Shown here in pieces: positions 12,157 through 24,584 of a DNA stretch of 64,000 bases. Below the pieces are notes generated by a model. That model was not told the DNA's origin and ran no database searches. It was given only the letters and a program-made list of their open reading frames with translations. The position numbers and the translations under genes are program-made. The stretch is from Mercurialis annua (lineage: Eukaryota; Streptophyta; Magnoliopsida; Malpighiales; Euphorbiaceae): positions 38,943,665 to 39,007,664 of the forward strand of contig NC_065570.1 in NCBI RefSeq assembly GCF_937616625.2, given 5' to 3'. The first letter of the stretch is position 1, and each line of letters begins with the position of its first letter.

Positions 12157-13822
12157 GAAATATTATGTTATACATATGATCAAAATAACTATCCACGATC
12201 TATGGGGTTCTACGAATAAGGGCATCACATTATCCCAGAAAAATCGTCACCTCTGTTTATTCTCCTGATTAGTAAAGAGTTACTAAGTATAGGAAGTAGT
12301 GAGTCTCATACTACTTGATGGGGATTAGAATAAACATGTGGACACTCGAGGGATTGAGTGAGTCAAACATGTGACATTAGATGAATTATACATGGTATTT
12401 CATCAAAGTCGGTTTAATGTCATCTAGTTCTTGACTGTACATATGTATTTTGACTTGCGGTGACACTATCTTATCTATAGGTGATAAGAGTTTAATACTC
12501 CTTTTCCGTAGATCTTTTATGAGCTAGGGTCGAGGGATGTGTTGGCTCTAGTTAGTTGTATAAGGAGATAGGGGTTCAACCTAAAATGGATTCATCGCTC
12601 CGGATAAAAGATTATATGTTATCTCGAATTGTCTTGATGGATGATAAATCCTGCATAGGTGTATATGACTTAATTAGAAAGAGCTCTAACGCTAGAAAGT
12701 TGTTTCTAGTGGAAGTCATATTTATCAAGAATTAGAATTGAGAGATGAGGTCATATGATTCTGACAAACAGTGTTTGACTATCCATAAAATTAGTCGAGA
12801 CCGGAATCTTAGATGAAGGAATTTTGAGTGTACGGTAATCATGAACATTGGTTCATAATGAATGCATCAAAATATTCATCTCTATTTGGGAGTCGTGATA
12901 TGTTGCTAGACGTCACTCACGATTTATAAGAATTAATAATTAATGGGAAATAATTGTTAAATTTAAGAAAAGGCATTTATTATGTCTCTCGTTGCCATAT
13001 AGATATAAACCTAGTTAGTGACACGCAATAAGGTATGCAACCGATTGTTTTACGAGAGATCGAATTTGTAATAAATACTAGCTTATCTCAAAATTTGATC
13101 TAAGATGAAAAACGAGTACAAATTAGGGACTAATTTGTAAGAGTTATATATTAGTAAGAACCTAATTATATTTTATCCAAGTCCATGTGATTAGTGGCTA
13201 AGATGAGTAATTACTGGAATTAACTCATGTCTTAGCACTACACATAATTTGTATGATGAATTTGTACTTAGAAAAAAATGTATGTCTAAGTACACATGCT
13301 CTTTTTATGTTGACACATATATTTGATATGTGTCCTAAGAATGTTGAATTTATCCACTACCTCTTGGCTATAAATAGAGCTTGAATTTATCCACTACCAT
13401 CACACTTACAAGAGTTGTAAGTTGTAGAGAGAGCATATGTTAAAAGGAGTTCAAGTAATCATCAATCACTGAAAAACTTGACGAAGTTTTTCATACATCC
13501 GAGCAAAAAAGTAATCGCGGCAAAAGTTTGAGTTTAGGATTGCTCGGCAAGAGAAATTCTTACGGATTATTTCAAGACAAGAATTGAATCGGTCGCATAC
13601 ACGTGTGGACGAGTTTGAGGTCATCGTACTATCAGGACTCCAAGAATTGTTGGACAACCGACATAGGTATTTTTCTATTGATTCCTAGTGCATACTTCAA
13701 TTACTAGACGATATGATGATCCATATGTTGTTAATATGATCAAAATCTGGATCAGAATTTTTGGAATTTCGATTTTTAATTGAAATATACGATCTGAACC
13801 CACGCGTCGCGCTGCTCTAACA
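12157..13822 (+). repeat. Copia LTR2, diverged relative of the copia-1 LTR, 5' end missing
   Basis: From about 12160 it parallels copia-1 LTR positions about 6062 to 7959, including the CACCTCTGTTTATTCTCC block, the GGTTCATAA-ATGAATGCATC block near 12850 and the U5 region, and ends TCTAACA at 13816-13822. The U3 tandem arrays of copia-1 are absent. A TATAAATA box is at about 13371. The first 180 bp or so are missing because the X LTR sits there. No PPT or PBS adjoins the visible right end, so it is probably a solo LTR. Confidence 0.8.
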
Positions 13823-14002
13823 ATAGTCTCACTCCCTTGCTCTTTTCTATGTACAATTATGATAACTATTAAATACTCTACTATCATAAGCATCGGAGTG
13901 AACTCGAGGCCTAAAGCCCAAAGTCCCTCTTTAGCTACTTCTGATATTTGTCACCTGCAGGTAGTCTAATTCAGCCTTAAACTGTCTCTCCGGATCCATC
14001 AG
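13823..14002. other. Unassigned 180 bp between two copia LTR remnants
   Basis: I see no open frame of note, no repeat and no match to the other families here. It may be old flanking DNA or an unrecognised element scrap. Confidence 0.4.
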
Positions 14003-14616
14003 TTAGTAATTAGTGGAATTACTTTATGTTTTAGCACTAATACACTTAGTGGATTTATCCATGTTGGAATTTCATTTTGTGCATGATGATTATAAACTTA
14101 GACAAAGAGTTAGTCTGAGCACACACAAGCATTTTATATTAAGACACATATAAAGTGCTTGTGTGCTTAGACTAATGGTGGCATCACAAGTTTTTAAGTA
14201 TGTGGCACTTAACATGAGAGGTATCTTAAGAGTGTTGGATTTATTCACTAACCCATGCCTATATAAAGGACTTGAATTTGCTCTTTACAAACACACTTGA
14301 TTCATATATGTAGAAATACAAAAAGAAAGGCTTATAGGGAGATGTTAAGCTTGTGCAGAGAGTATACACTTGAAGGCAAGGATTCAATCGGAAACATACT
14401 CGTGTGGACGAGTTAGAGGTCATTGTACTTTTGGTAGTTGAAGAATCATTGAAGAAACGACATACATATTCTTCTTTGATTACTAGATACATACTTTTAT
14501 TACTAGATGATACGCTGATCCAACAAGTTGTGTGTTGATGTGATCAACACCTGGATTGTTAATTTTTATTTTGAATTGAAGTATACGATCCTAAACGACG
14601 CCTCCAGCAGTGCCAA
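14003..14616 (+). repeat. Copia LTR3, third and most diverged LTR remnant
   Basis: It shares with LTR2 the block TAATTAGTGGAATTA (near 14010), a TATATAAAGG box near 14269, the leader block with CTCGTGTGGACGAG (near 14398) and the end region with TTGAATTGAAGTATACGATC (near 14571). The degenerate end is near 14616, where gypsy pol sequence begins. It looks like a fragment older than copia-1 and LTR2. Confidence 0.65.
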
Positions 14617-15534
14617 TATACAATTCCTGGAATAACCTCGACATTGATACGGCCATATCAGATGGTTCTAGAGAATATAAAAGAACTAAAGGATCAAAGG
14701 GAGGAGTTGTTGGATAGAGGTTTTATCTAGAAAGTGTTTCCCTTTGGGGTGCGGTATTATTTGTTAAGAAGAAAGATAGAACATTACGACTCTATATTTA
14801 TTATAAACAACTAGATTAGGTTACTATAAAAAATACGTATCATTCGCTGCGAACCAATGATCTATTTGATCAGTTGAAAAGAGAAGTGCTTCTATAAGAT
14901 TGATTTGCAATACAACTGTCATCAATTTCAAATTCGAGATGACGATGTTTTTAAGACATCTTTTAGGATTCAGTATGGTCATTACGAGTTTGTGGTTATA
15001 TCATTTGGATTAAAAATGCTCCAACAAGTTTTATGGATTTGATGAATTGAGTGTTCAAGCTGTTTCTAGATCAATTTGTGATCATGTTCATTGATGATAT
15101 TCTAATTTATTTGCATAGTGAGGAGGAACTGGTCTATCATTGTCAATGGTGCTTCAAACGTTAAGAGAGCATAAGATATATGCCAAATTCTCAAAGTGTG
15201 AATTATGGCTAGAACAAGTGGCATTCTCAAGACACGTGGTGTCTAAAGATGGCAAACGGGTTGATCCAAAGAAAGTGTTGATAGTGGTACAAGAGAAATG
15301 AATGCGTAGGTAATTGATTACTTGGAGTTTTTTGGGATTAGTTGGATATTGTAGACGACTTGCGCAAGATTTTTAAAGTTCTCAGGACCATTTACAAAGC
15401 TAACTCAGAAGGATGTTAAGTTTGAATGGAAGCATGGTAGAAGATATATAAGGATTTACGGTTTACTATGATACTTCGAGAATCAGACTTGGGTGTTTTC
15501 TAATGCAACATGGTTGGATGATAACTTATGCTTT
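14617..15534 (+). pseudogene. Ty3/gypsy pol remnant, left part (RT), split by element A
   Basis: Broken but ordered gypsy RT segments are visible: KELKDQREELLDRGFI near 14676-14725, YKIDLQYNCHQFQIRDDDV near 14896-14950 (family pattern KIDLRSGYHQ), YGHYEFVV near 14975, FIDDI-like near 15090, and the connection and RNase H start with SGPFTKLTQKDVKFEW near 15382-15430. Many stops interrupt it. At 15534 the element A LTR begins and the remainder of RNase H resumes at 43266. The pattern resembles chromovirus-type gypsy elements, without lineage certainty. Confidence 0.85.
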
Positions 15535-16151
15535 TATAATACCCCGTAAGTTCAAGTGTCGTTAAGTGCAATGTGTCCTGCTAAGAGCGGCCGGAGTTGC
15601 AAAAATATTAATTTTTGGATATTAAAGACAAGGGAATATTGGAGTAGGACGTGTGTAATTAAGGATTTGAATACGAATATTTGGATATCGGCATTAGTTA
15701 AAGTAAGAAATGGTAGTATTAAAAAGGAATGAAAGAAAAAATAGGAAAAGTGAAATTAAATGTCTCGGATTGAAATTTAAGTATTTTAGCCGATAATAAA
15801 TTAAAAGAAATTATCAGAATATTAGATATCGGAATAGTATTTTTTGTTTGAATATAAATAATACGTAAGAAGCTGAGTTAAAACGGTTAAATGATCGATG
15901 GACTAAAACGTACAAAAGAAAAGGTAAAAGAAAAGACTGTATAAGTTAAAGAGATAAGTGGTCAAAGTGGTATTTTTACCAAACTTATAGCATAAGGGGT
16001 TAGAATGAAAATCAAATCATTCTCAGAGAACAAAATTCGTTCTCCATCTCCGTTCTTCGCTGTTTTACTTCGATCATTCACAGTTTCTTCGTTTCTTGAC
16101 GGAATCGAGTGATTCTTGCGCTGTTGGAATAAGAATTCAATCCTTTATCAT

Positions 16152-19100
16152 TCACAACCTGTAATTGTTGGTGGGGACAGGAATGATATTGCTGGTAGCT
16201 CTAGAGTTGGGATCATTGGTAATAAGAGGGTGAAGAAGGTGAACATACCCCCTGATAGGGGCAAATGATTGGAGTGTGGAATATTAGGGGTCTGAATGAC
16301 CCCATTAAGCATTCAGAGGTGAGGAAGTGGATTGTTAATCATAAACTATCTCTGATTGCTATTGTAGAAACTAGAGTGAGGAGTATAAATATTGATAAAG
16401 CGTGGAGAAGTCTGAATATGAAGGGATGGAAGAGGATAAGTAATTATAATTTTTATGATTTAGGGAGAATTTGGGTTATTTTTAAGAATGATGTCCCGGT
16501 CAATTGTTTGATAAAATCCATTCAAATGATGCAATGTGAGATTACTAGTGAAGGGAGAGCTCTCAAAGTAACTTTTATATATGGCATGAATGACCTTGGA
16601 AACAGGAAGGAGATGTGGAGAGACATCTTAAGCATTGTTAATACTACAAATGATCCTTGGGTAGTATTAGGAGACTTTAATGCTATTTTAAAAGACTCTA
16701 ATAGATGTGGAGGCAATTCTGTAAATCAGAGTGAGTGTTTGGAGTTTCAGGATTGTCTGGATGCTGCAGAACTATCTGAACTGAAGTGGATGGGTAATTG
16801 GTAAACTTGGACTAATAATCAACATGGAGTGAGTAGAGTATGGAGGAAAATTGATAGAGTCCTGGTTTCTGAAAGTTGGATTCATTCTATTAATGCTGAA
16901 GCAATAGTATTGAATCAGGGGATATCAGACCATTCTCCCCTGGTAGTTATCATTAATGAGCCTGTAAAAGTTAATTACAAGCCTTTTAGATTTTTTAACA
17001 TTTGGACTGAAAGTCCAAAGTTTATCGAGATAGTGGAAAGTAACTGGAGCATGCCAGTGGAGGGGTTTAAGATGTATCAAGTTAGTCAAAAACTAACTAG
17101 GCTTAAAAGAGTCCATAGAGAATTAAATAGAGAGAGCTTTCATGATATATCAAGGCAAGTGGAAGATACTAGAAGGCTGTTAGACAGAATCCAGGGTCAA
17201 GTTCAGAATGATCTTATGAATTCTGAGTTGCTACAAGAAGAGAAAGCCACAGTTATTAAGTTGAAGGAATTATTGAGATGTGAAGAGAATTTCTACAGAC
17301 AAAAACCAAGAGTACAATGGATTGATTTAGGAGATCTCAACACAAATTTTTTTTCATAATTCTTTAAAGCAGAGATAATCTAGAAACAGGATATCTCACT
17401 TGAAGGTGAATGGGGTAATGATTAGTGACCAGAATTTTATAACCAGAAATATAATTCAATACTACCATAACGTATTTGGGAAGAAGAAGACCAGAGAGAG
17501 AAGTGTTGATTATGATGTGTTGGCTAGAGGGGAATATGTGTCTGAAGAGGATAAGGTAAAACTGTGCTTGCCTGTTTCAGATAGTGAGACAAAGAAGGCT
17601 GTGTTTGAGATAGGGTCTGATAAAGCCCCTAGTGCTGATGGTATGGGAGCTTATTTTTCAAGAAGAGTTGGCCAATTGTTAGTTATGATGTGTGTGAGGA
17701 TGTAAAAGACTTTTTTTGTCTGGGAAACTCTTGAAGCAGGTAAATACTACTATAATCAATTATACCTAAAACTGAGAATGCAGAACAGTTAAGTGACTTT
17801 AGACCCATTTCCTGTTCCAATGTTATTTACAAGTGCATCACTAAAATAATTGCTAATAGGTTGAGAGAGTGTTAGAGATATCTTATAGATCCTTCCCAAT
17901 CTGCCTTTGTCCCTGGAAGTAAGATTAGTGATAATGTACTCTTAGCCCATGAATTAGTATTTAACTACCATAGGTCTAAGGGGAGAAATGATTGTGCAAT
18001 GAAAATTGATATTAGAAAGGCCTATGATTCTGTGCAGTGGGATTGTATTGAGGAAGTTTTACTTGGCCTTAGATTCCCCAATGAATTCATTAAGTGGATT
18101 ATGGTGTGTGTTAGATCCCATACCTTATTTGTGATGATCAATGGTAAGCCTGAGGGTTTCTTTACGGGACCTTGGGGCATTAGGCAAGGGGATCCTATGT
18201 CCCCTATATTGTTTTTTTTTTGTGATGGAATACTTGTCTAGAGCTTTAAAGACTATGTGTGATGACAATTTCTCCTACCACTCTGGGTGCAAAATTTTAA
18301 AGATAAAGCATATGAGCTTTGCAGATGATCTATTCATTTTTTGTAAGAGTGAGATTAGGAGTATTAAGCAAATTGCTAGAGTTCTGCAGCACTTCTATGG
18401 AGTTTCTGGTTTGCAGATTAATGAACAAAAAAGTTGCATATACTTCAGTGGGGTGCATGAGAGTGTGAAAAGTTGCATTCTGATGGAGATGGGTTTTATT
18501 GAGGGTACTTTGCCTATTAAATATTTAGGTGTTCCCTTGATCAGCAAAAGGCTAAGTAAAGAAGACTGCAATGGACTGATAGAGAAGATCACTAAGAGAA
18601 TATCCCACTGGACAGTGAGGCATCTGAGCTATGTGGTAGACTCCAATCGGTGAATGCAGTGTTGTTTAGCATGCAGGTATACTGGTGTTCAATGTTCATC
18701 CTTCCTGCCTCTGTTTCCAAAGGAGTTGAAAGTTATGCAAAAACTTTATGTGGAAAGGGTCTTCTGATTATAAGTATGGCAACTTGGTAGCTTGGAAGGA
18801 AGTATGTAAGCTAAAGAGAGAAGGAGGTCTTGGGGTGAAGGATATTGTTCTGTGGAATAAAATTGCTGTGATGAAGCATATTTGGGAGCTGATTGTTGTT
18901 AAAAATCCTTGTGGGCTCAATGGGTTTTAAAGAACAAGCTTAAGTTGCTGAGTTTTTGGGCATTACAAAGCCATTGAATGCTAGCTGGAGTTGGAGAAAT
19001 CTTATTATACTGAGACAAGATATCAAAGGATGCTTTGAGTATTCTTTAGGGAAAGGAGAGTTATCATTTTGGCATGATCCATGGATGAAGGGGCAGGCCA

Positions 19101-19958
19101 TCATTGAGGTATTTCCTAACATATGTGTTGATGATTCTGACATTCCAAAATGTGCCAAAGTGAAAAATGTATGGTATAGGGGTGATCGGAATCTTCCTGA
19201 TCCTATTGACACACAAATTGAAAATGCTTGGAATGTGATAACGGAGCAGCTCAGAATTAATCCTGAAATGGATGACGGTATTACTTGGAAGCCTGATTCT
19301 AAGGGTCTCTTCGCAAATAAATCTGCTTGGAAAACCCTTAGAACAATGCAACCTGAAGTCACTTGGTGGAGAACTCTCTGGAATCCTGGGTATGTACCTA
19401 GACATAGCTTCATTGCATGGCTTGCAATCAAGAGAAAGCTGAGAACCAAGGATAAACTGAAGCAGTGGGGGTGTATTGATGATGATGAATGTGTACTATG
19501 TAAAGAGGACAAAGAGTCCATGGACCACTATTTCTTTAATTGCAGGGTGTCTTCTGATGTGATGAAGAAAACACTATAGAACTGTATGATAAGCAGAGAG
19601 GTGAGACAGTGGAGAAGATAATGGTCATGGTTCAGCAGAAAAGAAAATGGAAGAAGTATGCTTGCGAAAGTTAGAAGAATTGCTTTTGTGGAAACCATCT
19701 ACCACATCTGGAGAGGAAGAAATTGAGGATGCGGTGGTAAATGAGAAAGATATTCTGATGAATATAAGGCAAGATGTCCTACTGAAGCTCTTTTCTAGAG
19801 AAACAGTTCAGATATTTTTTGTACAGTTATACAATAGATGGCAACATATAGAAATACCATAGTAGATTATTACTTGTAAAGCTTTTCAGCTCCTTGTTAT
19901 GCTTGTGTGAATAGTTTTTTAGCTTAATATAATCTTGGTACTTTTACCAAAAAGAAAA
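16152..19958 (+). mobile_element. LINE-1: 5'-truncated plant L1-type LINE inside the element A LTR
   Basis: The left junction is just before the last 35 or so codons of ORF1 (about 16155-16267, ending GNKRVKKVNIPPDRGK). The right end is an A-rich tail (AAAAAGAAAAG) preceded by TTGGTACTTTTACC, a frequent plant LINE 3' end. Compared with the intact LTR copy at 31940-31985, about 35 bp of LTR sequence are missing at the insertion site, so the left breakpoint is approximate. It has the same orientation as element A. Confidence 0.85.
16265..19862 (+). pseudogene. LINE-1 ORF2 remnant (endonuclease, RT, zf-RVT)
   Basis: The ATG at 16265 opens an endonuclease/exonuclease/phosphatase domain (WNIRGLNDP, VVLGDFNAIL, SDHSPL). 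One in-frame stop at 16802-16804 interrupts it. A T-run near 17345-17352 shifts the frame. Another shift occurs in the RT region, where RPIS, AFVPG, KIDIRKAYDSV and GIRQGDPMSP are visible (about 17800-18210). A T-run near 18213 shifts again before SFADDLFIF (about 18312). A zinc-binding RT C-terminal domain with CVLCKEDKESMDHYFFNC follows (about 19490-19545). At least four lesions make it non-functional. Confidence 0.88.
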
Positions 19959-20147
19959 GAAATAAGAGTTGTAGGGCTGTTATGTTGCGTTAAGATCAAA
20001 CTAACCAAAACCACGTCGTTTTTTACGTTTTTGATGATATTTGAGTTGGGTTTTATGTTATATTGATGTGATGACAAGTCGAGATGCTTTCGGTACTTTT
20101 TGGGGGTAAAAACGCGTCAGGACGGGCTGAGGAGTCGGCCAAGCGTG

Positions 20148-20219
20148 TCTCACGGAGTGAGACAGCGTCTCGCAACTACCATCTTCTCACGCCGTGAGAG
20201 AGCTGGGCACAATGTGCCC
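20148..20219 (+). repeat. Palindrome array in element A 5' LTR
   Basis: It has two clear units of TCTCACG-N-GTGAGA type (20148-20162 and about 20185-20198) with a degenerate unit between them, then GGGCACAATGTGCCC (20205-20219). It lies about 0.8 kb from the LTR start once the LINE is removed. The 3' LTR equivalent at 32171-32286 has more units. Confidence 0.75.
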
Positions 20220-20919
20220 AGCCATTGTAGACCCTAGTACGTCGTGCCGAGGCCCGACACGATGTATCCTAACTCGATGGCATTTCGTAGACTCCGAAGA
20301 CATAAAATATGATTAATAAACATAATGTTTCAAGCTAAGGTATAGAATGAACATGGCAAACAAAGTATAATCGATTTGTTGTATACCACAGATGGTATTA
20401 GTCAAGTATAGGATTTTGATTAAGGATTGTTGAATTCACGAGCCATATTAAGAACGAAGTTGAATGAACCCAAGTTCATAACTTAGGGTTTTTAGGTGTG
20501 CGAGGTTCAAGTTTATATACTAAACGTGTTTTTAATTTGATAATGTAATAGACATATCGACGAGCTATGAGATTGACAGGTTTGGATTAGCAAGGGTCTA
20601 TCATCGTATCGAAATTATAGTTTTTTGGATAGCGCATATTGTGAGTTGCACTTGACTTTTGTTACTATTACGCTATATCTACTTTGAGATAGTATAAGTA
20701 TGAATATAAACTACATCGCATGCTATAGTAATTTATCGCTATATATATGAATTTGTGTATCGAAATATGGATTATATAGATTGTGAAAACTAGTATATGA
20801 TCCGGTGGAACGAGCTACCTATTGGGCGTCAATAGGCTATGTGATCACCAGTGTCCGGGTAAGTCATAGAACTATTTGAGATCGCTTTGTTGAGTACTTT
20901 TTTCGTTTGATTAGATACA

Positions 20920-21105
20920 AGGTTGAACTCGATGGAATTATCTCGGAACCTGTATCTAGAGTTAACTCGTTGGTACTATCCCGGGACTCATATCAATCGT
21001 TTAGTTATAAGGAATTGTACTAGTTTAACTCGGTCGAACTATCCCGGGACTGTACCACTTGGTAAAGGTTAAACTCGGTCGAATTATCTCAAGACCTTAC
21101 CAAAA
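20920..21105 (+). repeat. CTCGGT-motif cluster in element A 5' LTR
   Basis: Four degenerate copies of a roughly 25-bp motif near CTCGGTTGAACTATCTCGGG are spaced about 45-60 bp apart: GAACTCGATGGAATTATCTC, AACTCGTTGGTACTATCCCG, AACTCGGTCGAACTATCCCG and AACTCGGTCGAATTATCTC. The cluster lies about 720-900 bp before the LTR 3' end, the same distance as in the other LTRs of this group. Function unknown. Confidence 0.8.
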
Positions 21106-21825
21106 GGATTTGAGAAATCTTATTCGCTCGTTATGATTAGGAATTCTACCCTAGTCCAAGATGATTTTGGGATTAGGGTTTCGATCGGATCAAATACTTG
21201 GCGTATATTATATATTCATATATACTTGCTTTGTTTTCTAAATGCGATGCTATTTTTTGAATAGTACCATTAGTAATGTGTACACTCACTCAGCATAGTC
21301 TGACCTCGTTGATGTTTACCCCTTTCAGGTGGCTAGTGTCGGATCAAACAGTCAATCTCTTTTGTGTCAGAAGTCCTTGGCTTGCACAAAGTACGGTTTC
21401 CCTTAGCACTGCAGTAGTATACGGTGACCATTTGTTACCTAGTATAGCGAAGTTTTACACGTCCAGTATATGTTCATATCTGCTATCTTGTGTGTGTCTG
21501 TTGTTATGCTACACTATATAGTATGATCGTTTTGATGCTGTTTATGTTAGCAGCTTTTGTATAGATCGATAGAGGGGCTAGTACGTACACGTTACGGAAG
21601 TTGAACGCCCACTATTATAGTATCGTATGTTGTATTGACGATTTGTTATTTATGGTACATCGTTGTGTTTACAAACGTGTCTTTGTTGTTACATGTTTGT
21701 ATGATTGTTGTGTGCATGTTTCCGCGAAAATATTAGAGTGGTTCTAGGCTTGCTACAGTTTTCGGAGCTACCACTCCCATTTTCTAGCGGTGGTTGCGGC
21801 TCAATAATTTGGATTGTGACAAAGT

Positions 21826-21837
21826 TGGTATCAGAGC
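21826..21837 (+). other. Primer binding site of element A (initiator tRNA-Met)
   Basis: TGGTATCAGAGC is an exact match to the usual initiator tRNA-Met complement, four bases after the LTR end. Element B has the same site at 39479-39490 on the other strand. Confidence 0.9.
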
Positions 21838-22703
<866 letters not shown>

Positions 22704-23119
22704 TGTAATAACCCAAAGTTTTAAGGTCTTACGTATAGTGCCATGAGGCTAAGTCATAAAGATTATGGTCAAGAATATCGGAGTACGATTGGATAATAAG
22801 GAATTAGACCAAAGAGGTCTATTGAAATTATCGTAAAATAATAATTTAAGCGAGAAATTATTATTTGATGAATTGAATTTAAGCGGGATAAAAAGGAAAT
22901 GAAAAAAATAAATTGGAAAGCTCGATCTAATAATATTCACACCAAGGTCTGTGAAATATTATAAATAAATGATCGTCAAAGTTTTGTAAATTTACGAAAT
23001 AATTTTAAAGGTAAGTTTGACGATTAAGTAAGAATAAGGGTTAAAGTGCAATTTATCCCTTTGAGCTAAAATGGAATTTTCAGCCAATAATAATCTAAAG
23101 AAAAGGTTATTATAATTTA

Positions 23120-23275
23120 GGCAAAACCCATCCTAAGGCCCCTATACTTTATCATTTTGACTCAGTAAGCCCCTACCTCAAAGTTCGTCACTGATGGGCC
23201 CCTTTACTTTCATTATTGACATGTTCAGACCCTTACGTGGATGGAAAATGGGAAGTGTAATTCACTCTCCGTTAC
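23120..23275 (+). repeat. Pack-MULE left terminal inverted repeat
   Basis: It pairs with 24585-24739 in reverse complement. The outer 100 bp and the segment with ACGTGGATGGAAAATGG are the best conserved, and the arm ends near CTCTCCGTTA. Confidence 0.88.
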
Positions 23276-23709
23276 ATGAGAATATAGAAAACATTTGTCT
23301 GATTTTTTTAACTTTGAACCCTCTTACACAATAGATAAACTACATATAAAATAAAAGGACCTCAAATGGACTTTTTCCTTTTCTTCTCCACATCAATGTA
23401 ATGCAGTAACTAAATCTTTATTCACAAGAACATAATAAAAATTGAAACCAAACTTCAAATCAATGCAATAAAACTCAAAAACATATAAATTAAGCAAATA
23501 AAACTCTTAATCAAATTTGAAACATCTTTTTACTTGCTTAATCACACACACCATCACCACCTCCTCAACCTCTATTCTCCTGTCTTGTTCATTTGTCTCT
23601 CTCTGTCTCCCTCCGCTTCTCAATGCAAAACAAAGGGAACACTTATAATCACCACCTTGTTCTCATTCTTTACTAACACAACTCACCCACCTCAAGAAAC
23701 TTATTAAAG

Positions 23710-23925
23710 ATGCAGTTTTTCTTGCCATTCTTGATCTTATTTTTATCATTTCTTGTGAATTTATCCGGTGTTAAGTGTGTTGCAGTTCTTTCTCTTGAAA
23801 GGGTTTTTCCTTTGAACCATTCTTTGAAGCTTGAGCTACTCAGAGCTCATGACCATCTTAGGAATGCTCGGTTCTTGCAGGGTTTTGTTGGGGGTGTTGG
23901 TTCTTGTTCACCTGTGCTTGTTTAA
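23710..23925 (+). pseudogene. Captured first exon of an A1-type aspartic protease gene (probable)
   Basis: The 71-residue frame starts with ATG after a CT-rich leader (about 23570-23620) typical of plant 5' UTRs. It has a strongly hydrophobic signal peptide (residues 1-24) and then a segment with LERVFPLNHSLKLELLRAHD and ARFLQGFVGGV. From memory, that pattern (L-E-R-x-F-P-x-N-H, L-R-A-x-D, LQG) is how many plant aspartic proteinase-like proteins begin after their signal peptide. The two catalytic Asp regions are absent. A likely splice donor lies just after GGGGGTGTTG, so the last residues are probably intron read-through. Identity is inference; the capture itself is better supported. Confidence 0.5.
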
Positions 23926-24584
23926 GTTCCTTTTTTCCTGCTTTTATGGTTGATTTCTTGAATTTTCTTTGACGGGTTTTCTGAAATATGGTAAATTGAA
24001 AAATGAGATTAAACAATTCAGGAGATTTACCTGAAAATTATTAAAAAAAACGAAGAAAATTGAAAGCCGAAGCAAACCGTAAAGATAAAATTGTCTTCGA
24101 CGGTGGGATCTGCTCGATGAAGCAACAGGCGATTGGCACACGGCTGGACGACGCAAGCAGAGATGATGATCACGCAAATGATGGGACAACAAAGGCGGGG
24201 GTGTTGTAGGAGCAGGCAGAGATGTTCGACATTTGAAAGCGGTGATGGTGGATGTTCAGCGGCAGCGGTGGAGAAGTAACCATGAGAAGAGAAAAATATG
24301 AGTGAAATAAGGAAGATGATGAATTAGTGTATCGTGTGTTTAATTAGAGTTAAGAACATTAGGGTTATAACTAAAATTAAAGTATATAATATGAGTTATG
24401 AAGAAATTCTGGCAAAACAAAGTTATGAAGAAGATGATGGAAAAATGATGATTTTGCCATCAAAATTATTGTATTTTACCATTTTTATTAGATTATAATT
24501 TTATATAAAATAAGTCTTTAGTTGTGATGCCAAGTGGATATTAATAAAAAGGAAAAAAATGCCACGTCATCTTTTTCCATTAAT

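Larger units (their letters stand above)
15535..21821 (+). repeat. Element A 5' LTR, interrupted by LINE-1
   Basis: It starts TATAATACCCCGTAAG (15535; the 3' LTR has TGTAATACCCCG, so the terminal G is mutated). It is interrupted between about 16152 and 19958 by a LINE, resumes with AATAAGAGTTGTAGGGC, and ends GATTGTGACA at 21821. Without the LINE it is about 2.5 kb. It contains a palindrome array (20148-20219) and a cluster of CTCGGT motifs (20920-21105). Confidence 0.88.

Noticed and set aside
18940..19521. A 193-codon antisense open frame
   Set aside because: It lies fully opposite the LINE-1 ORF2 C-terminal region, which has clear zf-RVT motifs on the plus strand.
21826..21837. Possible tRNA-Met gene
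   Set aside because: Only the 12-bp primer site is present and no cloverleaf can be built around it. The same applies at 1294 and 39479.
24060..24300. A second captured gene fragment in the Pack-MULE
   Set aside because: The GC content is higher and an 82-codon minus-strand frame exists, but no family pattern or splice structure could be recognised. It is kept only as a possibility.
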